Below, piece after piece: positions 54,245 through 63,278 of a DNA stretch of 64,000 nucleotides. The stretch lies in contig NZ_JBITMQ010000002.1 in assembly GCF_044466355.1 (NCBI RefSeq), positions 806,001-870,000 of the forward strand, written 5' to 3'. The first letter of the stretch is position 1; every line of letters starts with the position of its first letter. The notes beneath the pieces were generated by a model, which worked only from the letters and a program-made list of their open reading frames with translations, ran no database searches and was not told where the DNA came from. The position numbers and the translations under genes are program-made. Source of the stretch: Actinophytocola sp044466355. GTDB taxonomy: Bacteria; Actinomycetota; Actinomycetes; Mycobacteriales; Pseudonocardiaceae.

Positions 54245-56479
54245 TCAGGTCCGCTTCGCCAGCAGGTCCTTCAGGTCCGCGGCCCGGGGGTCGCCGAGCT
54301 CGTCGAAAATGGCGACCGCCGCCCGGAGGCATTCCCGCGCTTTCTCCGGCTGGCCCGCGTCGTTCAGCGCCAGGCCCTGTTTGTGCAGGGTCTCGCCCTC
54401 ACCCCAGCGGTCACCGAGTTCGCGGCGCAGCACCAGCGCGCGTCGCAGGAAGTCCAGGGCCTCAGCGGGGCGTTTCAGCTCCGAGTACGTGTCGCCGAGC
54501 TTGACCAGGGTGTAGCCCTCGCCGTAGCGGTCCTCGATGTCCCCGAACAGGTCCAGCGCTTCCTGCAGTGCGCTGACCGCGCGCTCGTAGTCGTGCAGTG
54601 CGCGGCGCGCGTCGCCGATGTTGGCCAGCGCGATGCCTTCGCCGTGGCGGTCGCCGACCTCGCGGAAGATGTCCAGCGCGTGCCCGAAGTGCTCGGCCGC
54701 CACGTCGAACTTCGACTGGTCGAACCCGATGAAGCCGACACCGGTCAGCGTCCACGCCTGGCCGACCCGGTCACCGATGTCCACGCGGATGGCCAGGGCC
54801 TCCTCGAAGGTCCGCTTGGCCTCCTCGACCCTGCGCAGCTCGCGGTAGGCGATCGCGAGGTTGTTCAGCACCCACGACTCGCCGTAGCGGTCCTTCGCCT
54901 CCTTCGCCCCCTGCACGCCGACCTCGTGCGCGGCCACCCAGAGGCTCCAGCGCTTGCGCAGGTGCAGGTAGTTGAACGAGCCCGCGGGCAGCTTCCAGCA
55001 CGCGACGTGCTCCCCCACCGCGAACGCGATGCGGGTCGCCATCACGATGTTCGACATCTCGATCTCGCACCACTCGAGCGCGGAGTCGTAGTCGAAGTCG
55101 GCGACGTCGACGTTGAACTCGGACGACTCCAGCACCGGGTCGTGGCGTTGCGGCGCGAGCGCGTGGTTGGCGGCGTAGACGTTGTGCAGGTACCAGTCGA
55201 CCATCCGCCGCAGCGCGAGCGTCCGCTCCGCCTCCGGCTCCTCGTCGGCCGCCCGTTCCGCCGCGTACACGCGTAACAGGTCGTGCATGCGGTACCGGTC
55301 GTTGCCCATGCCCTCCAGCAGGTGCACGGCCGTCAACCGGTCCATCAGCCTGCGGGCCCTGGCGAGTGGCTGGTCGGCCAGGGCGGCCGCCGCGCCGGTG
55401 CTCAGGTGCGAACCGGAGTGCAGGCCGATCAGCCGGAACATCCGCGCGGCGTCGGCGGACAGGTCCCGGTAGGACCACGAGAACACCGTCTTGACCGCCA
55501 CCGAGTCGTCGGTGGACAACCCGTCCAGGCGCTGCTCCTCCGTGGCCAGCTCCTCCACCAGCAGGCTCACCGAGTGGTGGGGATGGGTCGCCACGCGCTC
55601 GGCCGCGATCCGCAATGCCAGCGGCAGGTGACCGCAGCGGTCGGCGAGCGCACGGACGGCGTCCGGCTCGGCGGCGGCGCGGTCGGCGCCGATCACCTTG
55701 CGGAGCAACGTGATCGACTCCTCCTCGGCCATCGGGCCGAGGGTGACCCGGCAGTCGCCGCGCATCTCGATGCCGGTGATGCGCTTGCGGCTGGTCACGA
55801 CCACGCCACAGCCCGACGACGCCGGCATCAGCGGCTGGAGCTGCTGGGCGTCGGCCGCGTTGTCCAGCACCACGAGCACGCGCCGGTCGGCGAGCACGGA
55901 CCGGTACAGCTTCGCGCGCGCCTCCATCCCGGCCGGGATGACGTCGATCTGCACGCCCAGCGCCGTCAGGAACTCCTCGAGGACCTCGTCGACGATCCTC
56001 GGGTGCCCGTCCGGTGAGTAGCCCCGCAGGTCCACGTACAGCTGGCCGTCGGAGTAGTGCTCGACGACGGCGTGCGCGACCCGCAGCGCCAGCGCCGTCT
56101 TGCCCGCGCCGGGCGGGCCGTCGATCGCGATGGTCTGCGGCGTGCCGGGGTCGCCCTGCCACGCGAGGATCTCCGTCAGCTCGTGCAACTCGGCGTCCCT
56201 GCCGACGAACGTGGCCGCGGCCGCGGGCAGCTGCGCGAGGCGCACCGGGCCGCTCGTCGACGCGGCCAGCGCGATCAGCTGGCCGTCCGCCTCGAGGACC
56301 TGGTCGCACTTGCGGGCCAGCTCGGCGGACGGCGGGGCGCCGTGCTTGATCTTCGACAGCCAGCTCGGGGTGTAGCCGATCAGGTCGGAGAGCCGGCGCC
56401 AGGACAGTCCGCGTTTGCGAAGGAGACGCTCCAGTTCCTCGGCGAACGGCGAAGTCCCGTCGTCTCGCCTGTCGTGCAT
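54245..56479 (-). CDS. HTH / NB-ARC / TPR regulator (AfsR-like without SARP domain)
   Basis: 744 residues. N-terminal XRE helix-turn-helix (residues about 12-66: LLRKRGLSWRRLSDLIGYTPSWLSKIKHG), STAND NTPase with Walker A GPPGAGKTA (121-129), Walker B VLVVLDNAAD (201-210), the CGHLPLALRIAAE helical part, a winged helix with MHDLLRVYAAERA, and six or so TPRs from about residue 540 to the end (GESWVLNNLAIAYRELRRVEEAKRTFEEALAI and later repeats). Such proteins switch on ligand and nucleotide binding. ATG 56479 has AAGGTGG upstream. Regulated targets are unknown. Confidence 0.9.
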   Translation of the reverse strand: MHDRRDDGTSPFAEELERLLRKRGLSWRRLSDLIGYTPSWLSKIKHGAPPSAELARKCDQVLEADGQLIALAASTSGPVRLAQLPAAAATFVGRDAELHELTEILAWQGDPGTPQTIAIDGPPGAGKTALALRVAHAVVEHYSDGQLYVDLRGYSPDGHPRIVDEVLEEFLTALGVQIDVIPAGMEARAKLYRSVLADRRVLVVLDNAADAQQLQPLMPASSGCGVVVTSRKRITGIEMRGDCRVTLGPMAEEESITLLRKVIGADRAAAEPDAVRALADRCGHLPLALRIAAERVATHPHHSVSLLVEELATEEQRLDGLSTDDSVAVKTVFSWSYRDLSADAARMFRLIGLHSGSHLSTGAAAALADQPLARARRLMDRLTAVHLLEGMGNDRYRMHDLLRVYAAERAADEEPEAERTLALRRMVDWYLHNVYAANHALAPQRHDPVLESSEFNVDVADFDYDSALEWCEIEMSNIVMATRIAFAVGEHVACWKLPAGSFNYLHLRKRWSLWVAAHEVGVQGAKEAKDRYGESWVLNNLAIAYRELRRVEEAKRTFEEALAIRVDIGDRVGQAWTLTGVGFIGFDQSKFDVAAEHFGHALDIFREVGDRHGEGIALANIGDARRALHDYERAVSALQEALDLFGDIEDRYGEGYTLVKLGDTYSELKRPAEALDFLRRALVLRRELGDRWGEGETLHKQGLALNDAGQPEKARECLRAAVAIFDELGDPRAADLKDLLAKRT

Positions 56480-56711
56480 AGAGCCCACCTTGTCAGTCAC
56501 CGTCACCGTACGGCCACCCCCAGTATCCAGCTTCTCACCTCCACCCCCTCCGGGTCACATCCCTACGCCGGGTTTTCTGACGGGATCGCCGGGGGTCCGG
56601 GGGTCGCTCCCCACGGGATTCCCGGCTTTCGTGGACCTCCCACACGGTTCTTACCGGGGGTACCCATAGACTGCGCGCCTGGTTGACGTATCTGGTCAGG
56701 GAGGGTGCCCG

Positions 56712-57548
56712 GTGCCGAGCAACGAGCAGCGTCGGCAGGCGGCCAAGCGCAAGCTGGAACGCCAGCTGGCTCGCCGCGCGGAACGCGCCAAGCGGCGCCG
56801 TATCTGGGGTGTGAGCATCACCGTCGTGGCGGTGGTCGCCGCGGTCGGCCTCGTGTATTGGCTCGTGAACCTCGGTCCCGGGGACAGCGAGGCGGCCACC
56901 AACAACACCACCCCGACGGACACCCCGGCGGAGAACACCACGGACGGCGCCTGCGCGTTCAAGGAGAACCCCGCAGAGCAGTCCGACAAGAGCCCCGGCA
57001 TGCCCGAGGACCCGGCCGAGACGCCGAACACGGGCACGGTGGCGGTCACGCTCAAGACCAGCCAGGGCGACATCCCGATCACGCTGGACCGCGCGAAGGC
57101 CCCCTGCACCGTGCAGAGCATCGAGCACCTGGTGACGTCGAAGTTCTTCGACGGCACCACCTGCCACCGCCTCACCACCTCGGAGGGCCTGAAGGTCCTG
57201 CAGTGCGGTGACCCGAAGGGCGACGGCACCGGCGGCCCCGGCTACACGATCCCCGACGAGCTGCCCACCGATCTCAAGCCGGCGGCCGTGGGTCAGGGCG
57301 CGGTGACCTACCCGCGCGGCACGCTCGCGATGGCCAACGCGGGCCCGAGCACCGGCGGCAGCCAGTTCTTCCTGGTCTACGGCGACTCCACGCTCCCACC
57401 GAACTACACGGTCTTCGGCTCGGTCGGCGCGCCCGGCCTGGCCACGATCGACAAGATCGCCAAGGGCGGCCTCACGCCCGGCCCGAACGGTCCGCAGGAC
57501 GGCACGCCGAAGCTGCCCGTCGAGATCGAGACGGCGGCGGTCCAGTGA
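56712..57548 (+). CDS. ppiB: Membrane-anchored cyclophilin-type peptidyl-prolyl isomerase
   Basis: 278 residues. A basic N-terminus, one membrane helix (about 31-53), a Thr/Asn/Pro linker, then the cyclophilin domain: DIPITLDRAKAPCTVQSIEHL, FFDGTTCHRLT, LKVLQCGDPKGDGTGGPGY, LAMANAGPSTGGSQFFLVYGD and YTVFGSV. It is the Rv2582 (ppiB) orthologue by position next to relA. GTG 56712 follows GGGAGGG. The GTG of the next gene overlaps its stop. Confidence 0.93.
   Translation: MPSNEQRRQAAKRKLERQLARRAERAKRRRIWGVSITVVAVVAAVGLVYWLVNLGPGDSEAATNNTTPTDTPAENTTDGACAFKENPAEQSDKSPGMPEDPAETPNTGTVAVTLKTSQGDIPITLDRAKAPCTVQSIEHLVTSKFFDGTTCHRLTTSEGLKVLQCGDPKGDGTGGPGYTIPDELPTDLKPAAVGQGAVTYPRGTLAMANAGPSTGGSQFFLVYGDSTLPPNYTVFGSVGAPGLATIDKIAKGGLTPGPNGPQDGTPKLPVEIETAAVQ
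57159..57245 (+). repeat. 87-bp tract identical to 57899-57985 in the paralogue
   Basis: The segment that encodes the CHRLTTSEGLKVLQCGDPKGDGTGGPGY part of the first cyclophilin gene is identical base for base to 57899-57985 in the second, offset 740 bp. Flanks differ at synonymous sites, so this tract stands out. Confidence 0.9.
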
Positions 57549-58291
57549 GCGCGCTCCGCACGGCGGCCGTGGTCGCGGCCGCCGCACTGACCCTGGCCGG
57601 CTGTGTGGCGCGGGAGAACCCGTCGACCCGGACCGGCAGCCAGGACACCCCTGTCGCCGAGGACACGGCGACGGACGCGGGTGGCGCCCCCACCGGGGGC
57701 GACTGCGCGTTCGCCCCGGACGAGTCCGGTGCGGAGCCCGTGGTCGGCATGCCGCCGGACGAGGGCCCGGTGGACGCCACGACGCTGTCGCTGTCCACGT
57801 CGGCCGGCCCGGTCACCATCGAGTTCGACGCCGACCGCGCGCCGTGCACGGTGCAGAGCATGGCGTTCCTGGCCGGCGAGGGCTACTTCGACGGCACGAC
57901 CTGCCACCGCCTCACCACCTCGGAGGGCCTGAAGGTCCTGCAGTGCGGTGACCCGAAGGGCGACGGCACCGGCGGCCCCGGCTACGTCGTGCCGGACGAG
58001 TTCCCCACCGACCTGGAGCCGGTGGAGACCGAGTTCGGCTCCGCCGTGAAGTACGCGCGTGGTCTGGTCGCGATGGCCAACGCGGGCCCCGGCACCACCG
58101 GCAGCCAGTTCTTCCTGGTGTACGGCGACTCCACGCTGCCGCCGGACTACACGGTCTTCGGCACGATGGACGCGTCGAGCCTCGCGACGCTCGACGCGAT
58201 CGCCGCGGGTGGTCTCACACCGGGCCCCAACGGTCCGCAGGACGGTACTCCGGTCACGCCGGTCGAGATCGAGTCCGCCGAGGTCGCCTGA
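57545..58291 (+). CDS. Lipoprotein cyclophilin-type peptidyl-prolyl isomerase (paralogue)
   Basis: 248 residues. Signal peptide with lipobox (LTLAGC, Cys near residue 20) instead of a membrane helix, an acidic linker, then the same cyclophilin domain as the gene before it. GTG 57545 overlaps the previous stop (GTGA), so this is a tandem duplicate translated from the same message. Should fold proteins outside the membrane. The central 87 bp match the first copy exactly (57899-57985), while the anchors differ. Confidence 0.92.
   Translation: MSALRTAAVVAAAALTLAGCVARENPSTRTGSQDTPVAEDTATDAGGAPTGGDCAFAPDESGAEPVVGMPPDEGPVDATTLSLSTSAGPVTIEFDADRAPCTVQSMAFLAGEGYFDGTTCHRLTTSEGLKVLQCGDPKGDGTGGPGYVVPDEFPTDLEPVETEFGSAVKYARGLVAMANAGPGTTGSQFFLVYGDSTLPPDYTVFGTMDASSLATLDAIAAGGLTPGPNGPQDGTPVTPVEIESAEVA
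57899..57985 (+). repeat. 87-bp tract identical to 57159-57245
   Basis: Second copy of the identical segment shared by the two cyclophilin genes; see the first copy. The mismatch one base before it and the divergence right after define its edges. Confidence 0.9.
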
Positions 58292-58323
58292 GACTGTCGG
58301 TGGCCGGTGGCACACTGGGCCAC

Positions 58324-59022
58324 GTGACCGACTACGCCGAACGGCCCAGTGCGCACGACATCCTCGCGTGCACGTGGTCGCGGTCGCTGCCGTCCGGCTC
58401 GCCGCCGACGCACGTGGTGCCCGACGGGTGTGCGGACGTGCTGTGGCACCGGGAGAACGGGCGCCTGTTCGTCGCCGGGCCGGACACGCGGGCGCACCGG
58501 ACGTCGCTGTCGGCCGGTCTGCTGGTGGCGGTCCGGTTCCTGCCGGGCCGCGCCCCCGCCGGGCTCGGTGTCCCCACGTCCGAGGTGCGGGACGAGCGGG
58601 TCGGGCTGGACCTCGTGTGGCCGGCCGACCGTGTCCGGCGCCTCACGGACGCCCTGGCCGCCACACGCACGGTCGTGGCGGCGGAACGCGTGCTGGCGGA
58701 CGCCGTCGCGGGGCTGGGCGCCGGCTGGGACCCGGCCGTGCCGCGGCTCGTGGCGTTGATCCGGCGCGGTGACCGGATGCGTGCCGTGGCGGACGCGCTC
58801 GGGTGGACGGAGCGGCAGCTGCACCGGCGGTCGCTGGCCGCGTTCGGGTACGGGCCGAAGACCCTGCAGCAGGTGCTGCGCTTCGACCACGCGTTACGCC
58901 TGGCCCGCGACGGCACGGACCTCGCCTCGGTGGCCTACGCGACCGGGTACGCGGACCAGGCGCACCTGGCCCGCGACGTCAACGCCCTCGCGGGCCGCCC
59001 GATGACCGCGCTGCTCAGCTGA
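58324..59022 (+). CDS. AraC-family transcriptional regulator
   Basis: 232 residues from GTG 58324. N-terminal part with VVPDGCADVLWHRENGRLFVAGPDT and VAVRFLPGRAP, the DUF6597-type sensor found in actinobacterial AraC proteins, then the HTH at the C-terminus (RAVADALGWTERQLHRRSLAAFGYGPKTLQQVLRFDHALRLARDGTDLASVAYATGYADQAHLARDVNALAGRPM). Ligand and targets unknown. A possible leaderless start, with CACACTGGG just before. Convergent with the DUF4190 gene, overlapping by 8 bp. Confidence 0.88.
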   Translation: MTDYAERPSAHDILACTWSRSLPSGSPPTHVVPDGCADVLWHRENGRLFVAGPDTRAHRTSLSAGLLVAVRFLPGRAPAGLGVPTSEVRDERVGLDLVWPADRVRRLTDALAATRTVVAAERVLADAVAGLGAGWDPAVPRLVALIRRGDRMRAVADALGWTERQLHRRSLAAFGYGPKTLQQVLRFDHALRLARDGTDLASVAYATGYADQAHLARDVNALAGRPMTALLS

Positions 59023-59398
59023 ACCCTCTGGTCACCATGAACAGCAGGCCGATGATGAGGATGCCGACGCCGATCCAGCCCAGGACGATGCCCGCGATGG
59101 CCATGCCCTCGCCGCTCTGCCCGCTGCGCCGGATCTCGTTGAGGGCCACGTAGCCGAAGATCAGCGCCAGGATGCTGCCGACCCAGTACACCCACACGAT
59201 GCCCAGCACCATCGACGCGATCGCCATGCCGTTGGTCGGCCGGGCGGGCGGGTACGGGTGGTACTGGGGGTACGGGTACGGCGGCTGCTGGGGCGGCGGG
59301 TACTGCTGGTAGGGCGGCTGGGCGAGGTACGGCATGCCGGCCACGGGTGGCTCGGCGGGCTTCTGCTGCCACTCGGGCGGCGGCTCGGGCACGGTCAC
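59015..59398 (-). CDS. DUF4190 membrane protein
   Basis: 127 residues from GTG 59398, after a GGGGGAG site. The N-terminal half is Pro/Tyr/Gln-rich (PPYQQYPPPQQPPYPYPQYHPYPP), followed by two helices with the DUF4190 hallmarks NGMAIASMVLGIVWVYWVGSILALIFGYVALNEIRRSGQSGEGMAIAGIVLGWIGVGILIIGLL. Function unknown; abundant in actinobacterial envelopes. It lies just downstream of relA on the same strand. Confidence 0.85.
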   Translation of the reverse strand: MTVPEPPPEWQQKPAEPPVAGMPYLAQPPYQQYPPPQQPPYPYPQYHPYPPARPTNGMAIASMVLGIVWVYWVGSILALIFGYVALNEIRRSGQSGEGMAIAGIVLGWIGVGILIIGLLFMVTRGFS

Positions 59399-59469
59399 GG
59401 GTTCTCCCCCATCGTCACGGGCGTGGTGATGCCATTGCACCGCGCATCGGACGGGACGGGTCCCGTGTT

Positions 59470-61782
59470 TCAGGAAGCGGACGTCACGCGGTAGACGTCG
59501 TACACCCCTTCGACGCTCCGCACGACCTTGAGCACGTGACCGAGGTGCTTCGGGTCGCCCATCTCGAAGCTGAACCGGCTCACCGCGACCCGGTCGCGGG
59601 AGGTGGTCACCGAGGCGGACAGGATGTTGACCTTCTCGTCGGCCAGCACCTTCGTCACGTCCGACAGCAGCCGGTGCCGGTCGAGCGCCTCGACCTGGAT
59701 GGCCACGAGGAACACCGACGACTCCGACGGCGCCCACTCGACGTCCACGAGGCGCTCCGGTGCCTGCAGCAGCTCACCGGCGTTGGTGCAGTCGGTGCGG
59801 TGCACGCTGACGCCACCGCCGCGGGTCACGAAGCCGAGGATGTCGTCGCCGGGCACCGGCGTGCAGCACCGCGCGAGCTTCACCCACACGTCGGACGCGC
59901 CCTTGACGATCACGCCCGCGTCGCCGGAGGCCCGGCGGCGGGTGACCGTGGACGGGGTGGAGCGCTCGGCCAGCTCCTCCTCGGCGTGCTCGACACCGCC
60001 GAGGAGCGCGACGAGCCGCTGCACCACGTGCCGGGACGAGGTGTGGCCCTCGCCGACGGCCGCGTACAGCTGGCTGACCTCGGCGTACCGCAGCTCACGG
60101 GCCAGCGCGGCCATGGAGTCGGCCGACACGAGCCGCTGCATGGGCAGCCCGACCCGGCGCACCTCCTTGGCGATCGCGTCCTTGCCCGCCTCGATCGCCT
60201 CTTCCTTGCGCTCCTTGGCGAACCACTGCTTGATCTTGGCGCGGGCGCGCGGGGACGCGGCGAACGCGAGCCAGTCGCGGGACGGGCCCGCGCCCTCGGC
60301 CTTGGACGTGAAGATCTCGACGACGTCGCCGTTCTCGAGCTTGCGCTCCAGCGCGACGAGCCTGCCGTTGAGCCGGGCGCCGATGCAGCGGTGGCCGACC
60401 TCGGTGTGCACGGCGTAGGCGAAGTCGACCGGTGTCGAGCCGGCGGGCAGCGTGATCACGTCGCCCTTGGGCGTGAACACGAAGATCTCGCGTGCGGCGA
60501 GGTCGTAGCGGAGTGCTTCGAGGAACTCGCCGGGGTCGGCGGCCTCCCGCTGCCAGTCGAGCAGCTGGCGCATCCACGCCATCTCGTCGACCTCGACGGC
60601 CTGCCCGTCGTGGGTGCCTCGGGTCTCCTTGTACCGCCAGTGCGCCGCGATGCCGTACTCGGCGGTGCGGTGCATCTCGTGCGTGCGGATCTGGACTTCC
60701 AGTGGCTTGCCGTCCGGCCCGATGACCGTCGTGTGCAGCGACTGGTACACACCGAACCGCGGCTGGGCCACGTAGTCCTTGAACCGGCCGGGCATGGGCT
60801 GCCACAGCGCGTGCACGACACCCATCGCGGCGTAGCAGTCGCGGACGTCGTCGACGAGGATGCGCACGCCGACCAGGTCGTGGATGTCGTCGAAGTCGCG
60901 GCCGCGGACGATCATCTTCTGGTTGATCGAGTAGTAGTGCTTGGGGCGGCCCTCGACCTTGGCGTTGATGCGCGACTGGTCGAGGTGTGTGGTCAGCTCG
61001 CCGGTGACCTTCTGCAGGTAGGTGTCGCGGGAGGGGGCGCGGGTGGCGACCAGGCGCACGATCTCGTCGTACTTCTTGGGCTGCAGGATCGCGAACGCGA
61101 GGTCCTCAAGCTCCCACTTGACGGTCGCCATGCCAAGGCGGTGCGCGAGCGGCGCGAGGACCTCGAGGGTCTCGCGGGCCTTCTTCGCCTGCTTCTCCGG
61201 CGGCAGGAAGCGCATGGTGCGCATGTTGTGCAGCCGGTCGGCCAGCTTGATCACCAGCACGCGCGGGTCGCGGGCCATGGCGATGACCATCTTGCGGATG
61301 GTCTCGGCCTCCGCGGCGCTGCCGAGCTGCACCTTGTCCAGCTTGGTGACGCCGTCGACGAGCCGGGCGACCTCCTCGCCGAAGTCGTCGTGCAGGTCCT
61401 TCAGGCCGTAGGAGGTGTCCTCGACGGTGTCGTGCAGGAGCGCGGCGACGAGCGTGATGGTGTCCATACCCAGCTCGCCGAGGATCGTGGCGACGGCGAG
61501 CGGATGGGTGATGTACGGGTCGCCGGACTTGCGCCGCTGCCCGCGGTGCGCCTCCTCGGCGACGTCGTAGGCGCGCTGCAGGAGGGCCAGGTCGGCCTTG
61601 GGGTGCAGTTCGCGGTGGACCGCGGCCAGCGGCTCCAGCACCTGTTTGACCGGCGCGGACCGCTGCGCGGTGATACGGCGCGCGAGACGCGCGCGTACTC
61701 GCCGCGTGGCGGACGGCGCCCGCGTGGCCGGCGGTGGCGGCGCGCTGTCGGACGCCGCTCCGGTCTCAACGTTCTGGCTCAA
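59470..61782 (-). CDS. relA: Bifunctional (p)ppGpp synthetase/hydrolase (Rel)
   Basis: 770 residues. HD hydrolase domain (HPLAVATILGELGMDTITLVAALLHDTVEDT, KLADRLHNMRT), synthetase domain (RPKHYYSINQKM, DIHDLVGVRILVDDVRDCYAAMG, PRFGVYQSLHTTVIGPDGKPLEVQIRTHEMH), TGS domain (IFVFTPKGDVITLPAGSTPVDFAYAVHTEVG) and a C-terminal ACT domain. All hydrolase and synthetase residues appear present. TTG 61782 fits AGAGGAG six bases upstream better than a TTG at 61800. Precedes apt in the reverse direction with two genes between, unlike the adjacent pair in M. tuberculosis. Confidence 0.95.
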   Translation of the reverse strand: MSQNVETGAASDSAPPPPATRAPSATRRVRARLARRITAQRSAPVKQVLEPLAAVHRELHPKADLALLQRAYDVAEEAHRGQRRKSGDPYITHPLAVATILGELGMDTITLVAALLHDTVEDTSYGLKDLHDDFGEEVARLVDGVTKLDKVQLGSAAEAETIRKMVIAMARDPRVLVIKLADRLHNMRTMRFLPPEKQAKKARETLEVLAPLAHRLGMATVKWELEDLAFAILQPKKYDEIVRLVATRAPSRDTYLQKVTGELTTHLDQSRINAKVEGRPKHYYSINQKMIVRGRDFDDIHDLVGVRILVDDVRDCYAAMGVVHALWQPMPGRFKDYVAQPRFGVYQSLHTTVIGPDGKPLEVQIRTHEMHRTAEYGIAAHWRYKETRGTHDGQAVEVDEMAWMRQLLDWQREAADPGEFLEALRYDLAAREIFVFTPKGDVITLPAGSTPVDFAYAVHTEVGHRCIGARLNGRLVALERKLENGDVVEIFTSKAEGAGPSRDWLAFAASPRARAKIKQWFAKERKEEAIEAGKDAIAKEVRRVGLPMQRLVSADSMAALARELRYAEVSQLYAAVGEGHTSSRHVVQRLVALLGGVEHAEEELAERSTPSTVTRRRASGDAGVIVKGASDVWVKLARCCTPVPGDDILGFVTRGGGVSVHRTDCTNAGELLQAPERLVDVEWAPSESSVFLVAIQVEALDRHRLLSDVTKVLADEKVNILSASVTTSRDRVAVSRFSFEMGDPKHLGHVLKVVRSVEGVYDVYRVTSAS

Positions 61783-61853
61783 TCGCGACTCCTCTGGCAA
61801 TGAGAATAACCGCGTTCACGCTGAAGATCCGCCGGTGGGTTGATGTAGACTTG

Positions 61854-61867
61854 GTTGAAACTTCAAC
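61854..61867 (+). promoter_or_regulatory. Palindrome upstream of the DODA-type dioxygenase gene
   Basis: GTTGAA-AC-TTCAAC, a perfect 6-bp inverted repeat, sits about 15 bp before the ATG and next to a TAGACT box. Such TTGAA..TTCAA sites are typical for MarR-type repressors. No MarR gene is within the window, so the cognate factor is unknown. Confidence 0.45.
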
Positions 61868-61881
61868 TTCAGGAGTCGATC

Positions 61882-62640
61882 ATGTCCATGCCGGTGCTGT
61901 ACCTGTCCCACGGCGCCCCGCCACTGGCCGACGACGCCGTGTGGACACGCCAGCTCGCCGACTGGTCAGCGGGCCTGCCGAAGCCCACGTCGATCCTGAT
62001 GGTGTCGGCGCACTGGGAGAACGCCCCGCTCACGGTGGGCGCCACGACGACCGTGCCGCTGGTGTACGACTTCTGGGGCTTCCCCCGGCACTACTACGAC
62101 GTGACGTACGCGGCGCCCGGCGCGCCGGAGCTCGCCGCCTCAGTGGGCAAGCTGCTCGGCTCCGTGCACTCCGACTCCGAGCGCGGGCTCGACCACGGTG
62201 CGTACGTGCCGTTGAAGGAGATGTACCCGGACGCGGACGTGCCCGTGCTGCAGATGTCGATGCCGTCGCTGGATCCGTCGGAGTTGTTCGAGCTGGGGCG
62301 ACGGCTGGCGCCCCTGCGGGACGAGGGTGTGCTGATCGTCGGCAGCGGCTTCTTCACGCACAACCTGTCGGGCATGCAGGCCTCCCCCGACGGGACGGCG
62401 CCGTCGTGGTCGGCGGAGTTCGACCACTGGGGTGGGGAGGCGTTGGCGGCCCGTGACTTCGACGCCCTGCTCGACTTCCAGCACCGGTCGCCCTCGGCGC
62501 GGCTGGCGCACCCGCGTACCGAGCACTTCGCGCCGCTGTTCGTGTCCATGGGCGCCGCGATCGGTACGACGGATGCACCGCAGCAGGTCATCGACGGCTA
62601 CTGGTACGGCCTGGCGAAGCGATCGGTGCAGTTCGACTAG
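61882..62640 (+). CDS. Extradiol ring-cleavage dioxygenase, DODA type (LigB family)
   Basis: 252 residues from ATG 61882, with AGGAG upstream. LYLSHGAPP at the start (first His), SAHWENAPLTVG, DFWGFPRHYYDVTY, ERGLDHGAYVPLKEMYPDADVPVLQMSM, VLIVGSGFFTHNL and the C-terminal HFAPLFVSMGAA hold the conserved His and Glu ligands of class III extradiol dioxygenases such as 4,5-DOPA dioxygenase. The true substrate in bacteria is often unknown (quinols or aromatic diols). Probably inducible through the palindrome upstream. Confidence 0.9.
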   Translation: MSMPVLYLSHGAPPLADDAVWTRQLADWSAGLPKPTSILMVSAHWENAPLTVGATTTVPLVYDFWGFPRHYYDVTYAAPGAPELAASVGKLLGSVHSDSERGLDHGAYVPLKEMYPDADVPVLQMSMPSLDPSELFELGRRLAPLRDEGVLIVGSGFFTHNLSGMQASPDGTAPSWSAEFDHWGGEALAARDFDALLDFQHRSPSARLAHPRTEHFAPLFVSMGAAIGTTDAPQQVIDGYWYGLAKRSVQFD

Positions 62641-62649
62641 CGTGGGCGG

Positions 62650-63276
62650 GTGACCACGCTGACCGGGCAGCAGATCGCGGACGAGGGCCTGCGCGGGTGG
62701 ACCTACCTGCTGGGTGGCCTGCAGACCCGCATCCGCACCGGGGACTTCGCGACCGGCGTCTGGGTCGTCACCGCGATCGGCGCGGCGGTGGCGGGGCACA
62801 GCCCGGACATCCACCTCCGCGGCGATCACGTGGACATCCGGCTCGCCGGCGAGGGCGGGGTGACCGAACACGAGATCCGACTGGCGCGGGCCATCACCTC
62901 GATCGCCGAGGAGGCCGGGCTAACGACCGAGTCCGCGTCCGTGTCACGGCTCGAACTCGCGCTCGACACCCCGGACCACGCCGCGGTGCTGCCGTTCTGG
63001 GCCGCCGTCCTCGCGATGGAGACGGGTGACGGGGAGATCCGTGACCCCGCCGACGGCCTGCCGGTCGTGTGGTTCCAGACCTCCGGCAGCGAGGAGCCCC
63101 GCCAGCGCTGGCACCCGGACGTGTGGGTGGAACCCGCCCAGGTCCAGCCGCGCATCGACGCCGCGCTCGCCGCGGGCGGGACGCTGGTCAGCGACGAGGC
63201 CGCGCCGAGCTACTGGGTTCTCGCGGACCCGGAGGGCAACCGCGTCTGCCTGTGCACGTGGCAGGAACGCGGCTGA
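62650..63276 (+). CDS. Fusion of pterin-4a-carbinolamine dehydratase-like and VOC domains
   Basis: 208 residues. Residues about 1-92 look like a pterin-4a-carbinolamine dehydratase: LTGQQIADEGLRGWTYLLGG, FATGVWVVTAIGAAVAGHSPDIHLRGDHVDIRLAG, TEHEIRLARAITSIAEEAGL; the usual HHP is reduced to GHSP. The second half is a VOC domain (SRLELALDTPDHAAVLPFWAAVLAM, WFQTSGSEEPRQRWHPDVWVEPAQ, YWVLADPEGNRVCLCTWQ). Fusions of this type occur in actinobacteria with unproven roles. GTG 62650 starts nine bases after the dioxygenase stop, so the two are likely co-expressed. Confidence 0.85.
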   Translation: MTTLTGQQIADEGLRGWTYLLGGLQTRIRTGDFATGVWVVTAIGAAVAGHSPDIHLRGDHVDIRLAGEGGVTEHEIRLARAITSIAEEAGLTTESASVSRLELALDTPDHAAVLPFWAAVLAMETGDGEIRDPADGLPVVWFQTSGSEEPRQRWHPDVWVEPAQVQPRIDAALAAGGTLVSDEAAPSYWVLADPEGNRVCLCTWQERG

Positions 63277-63278
63277 GC

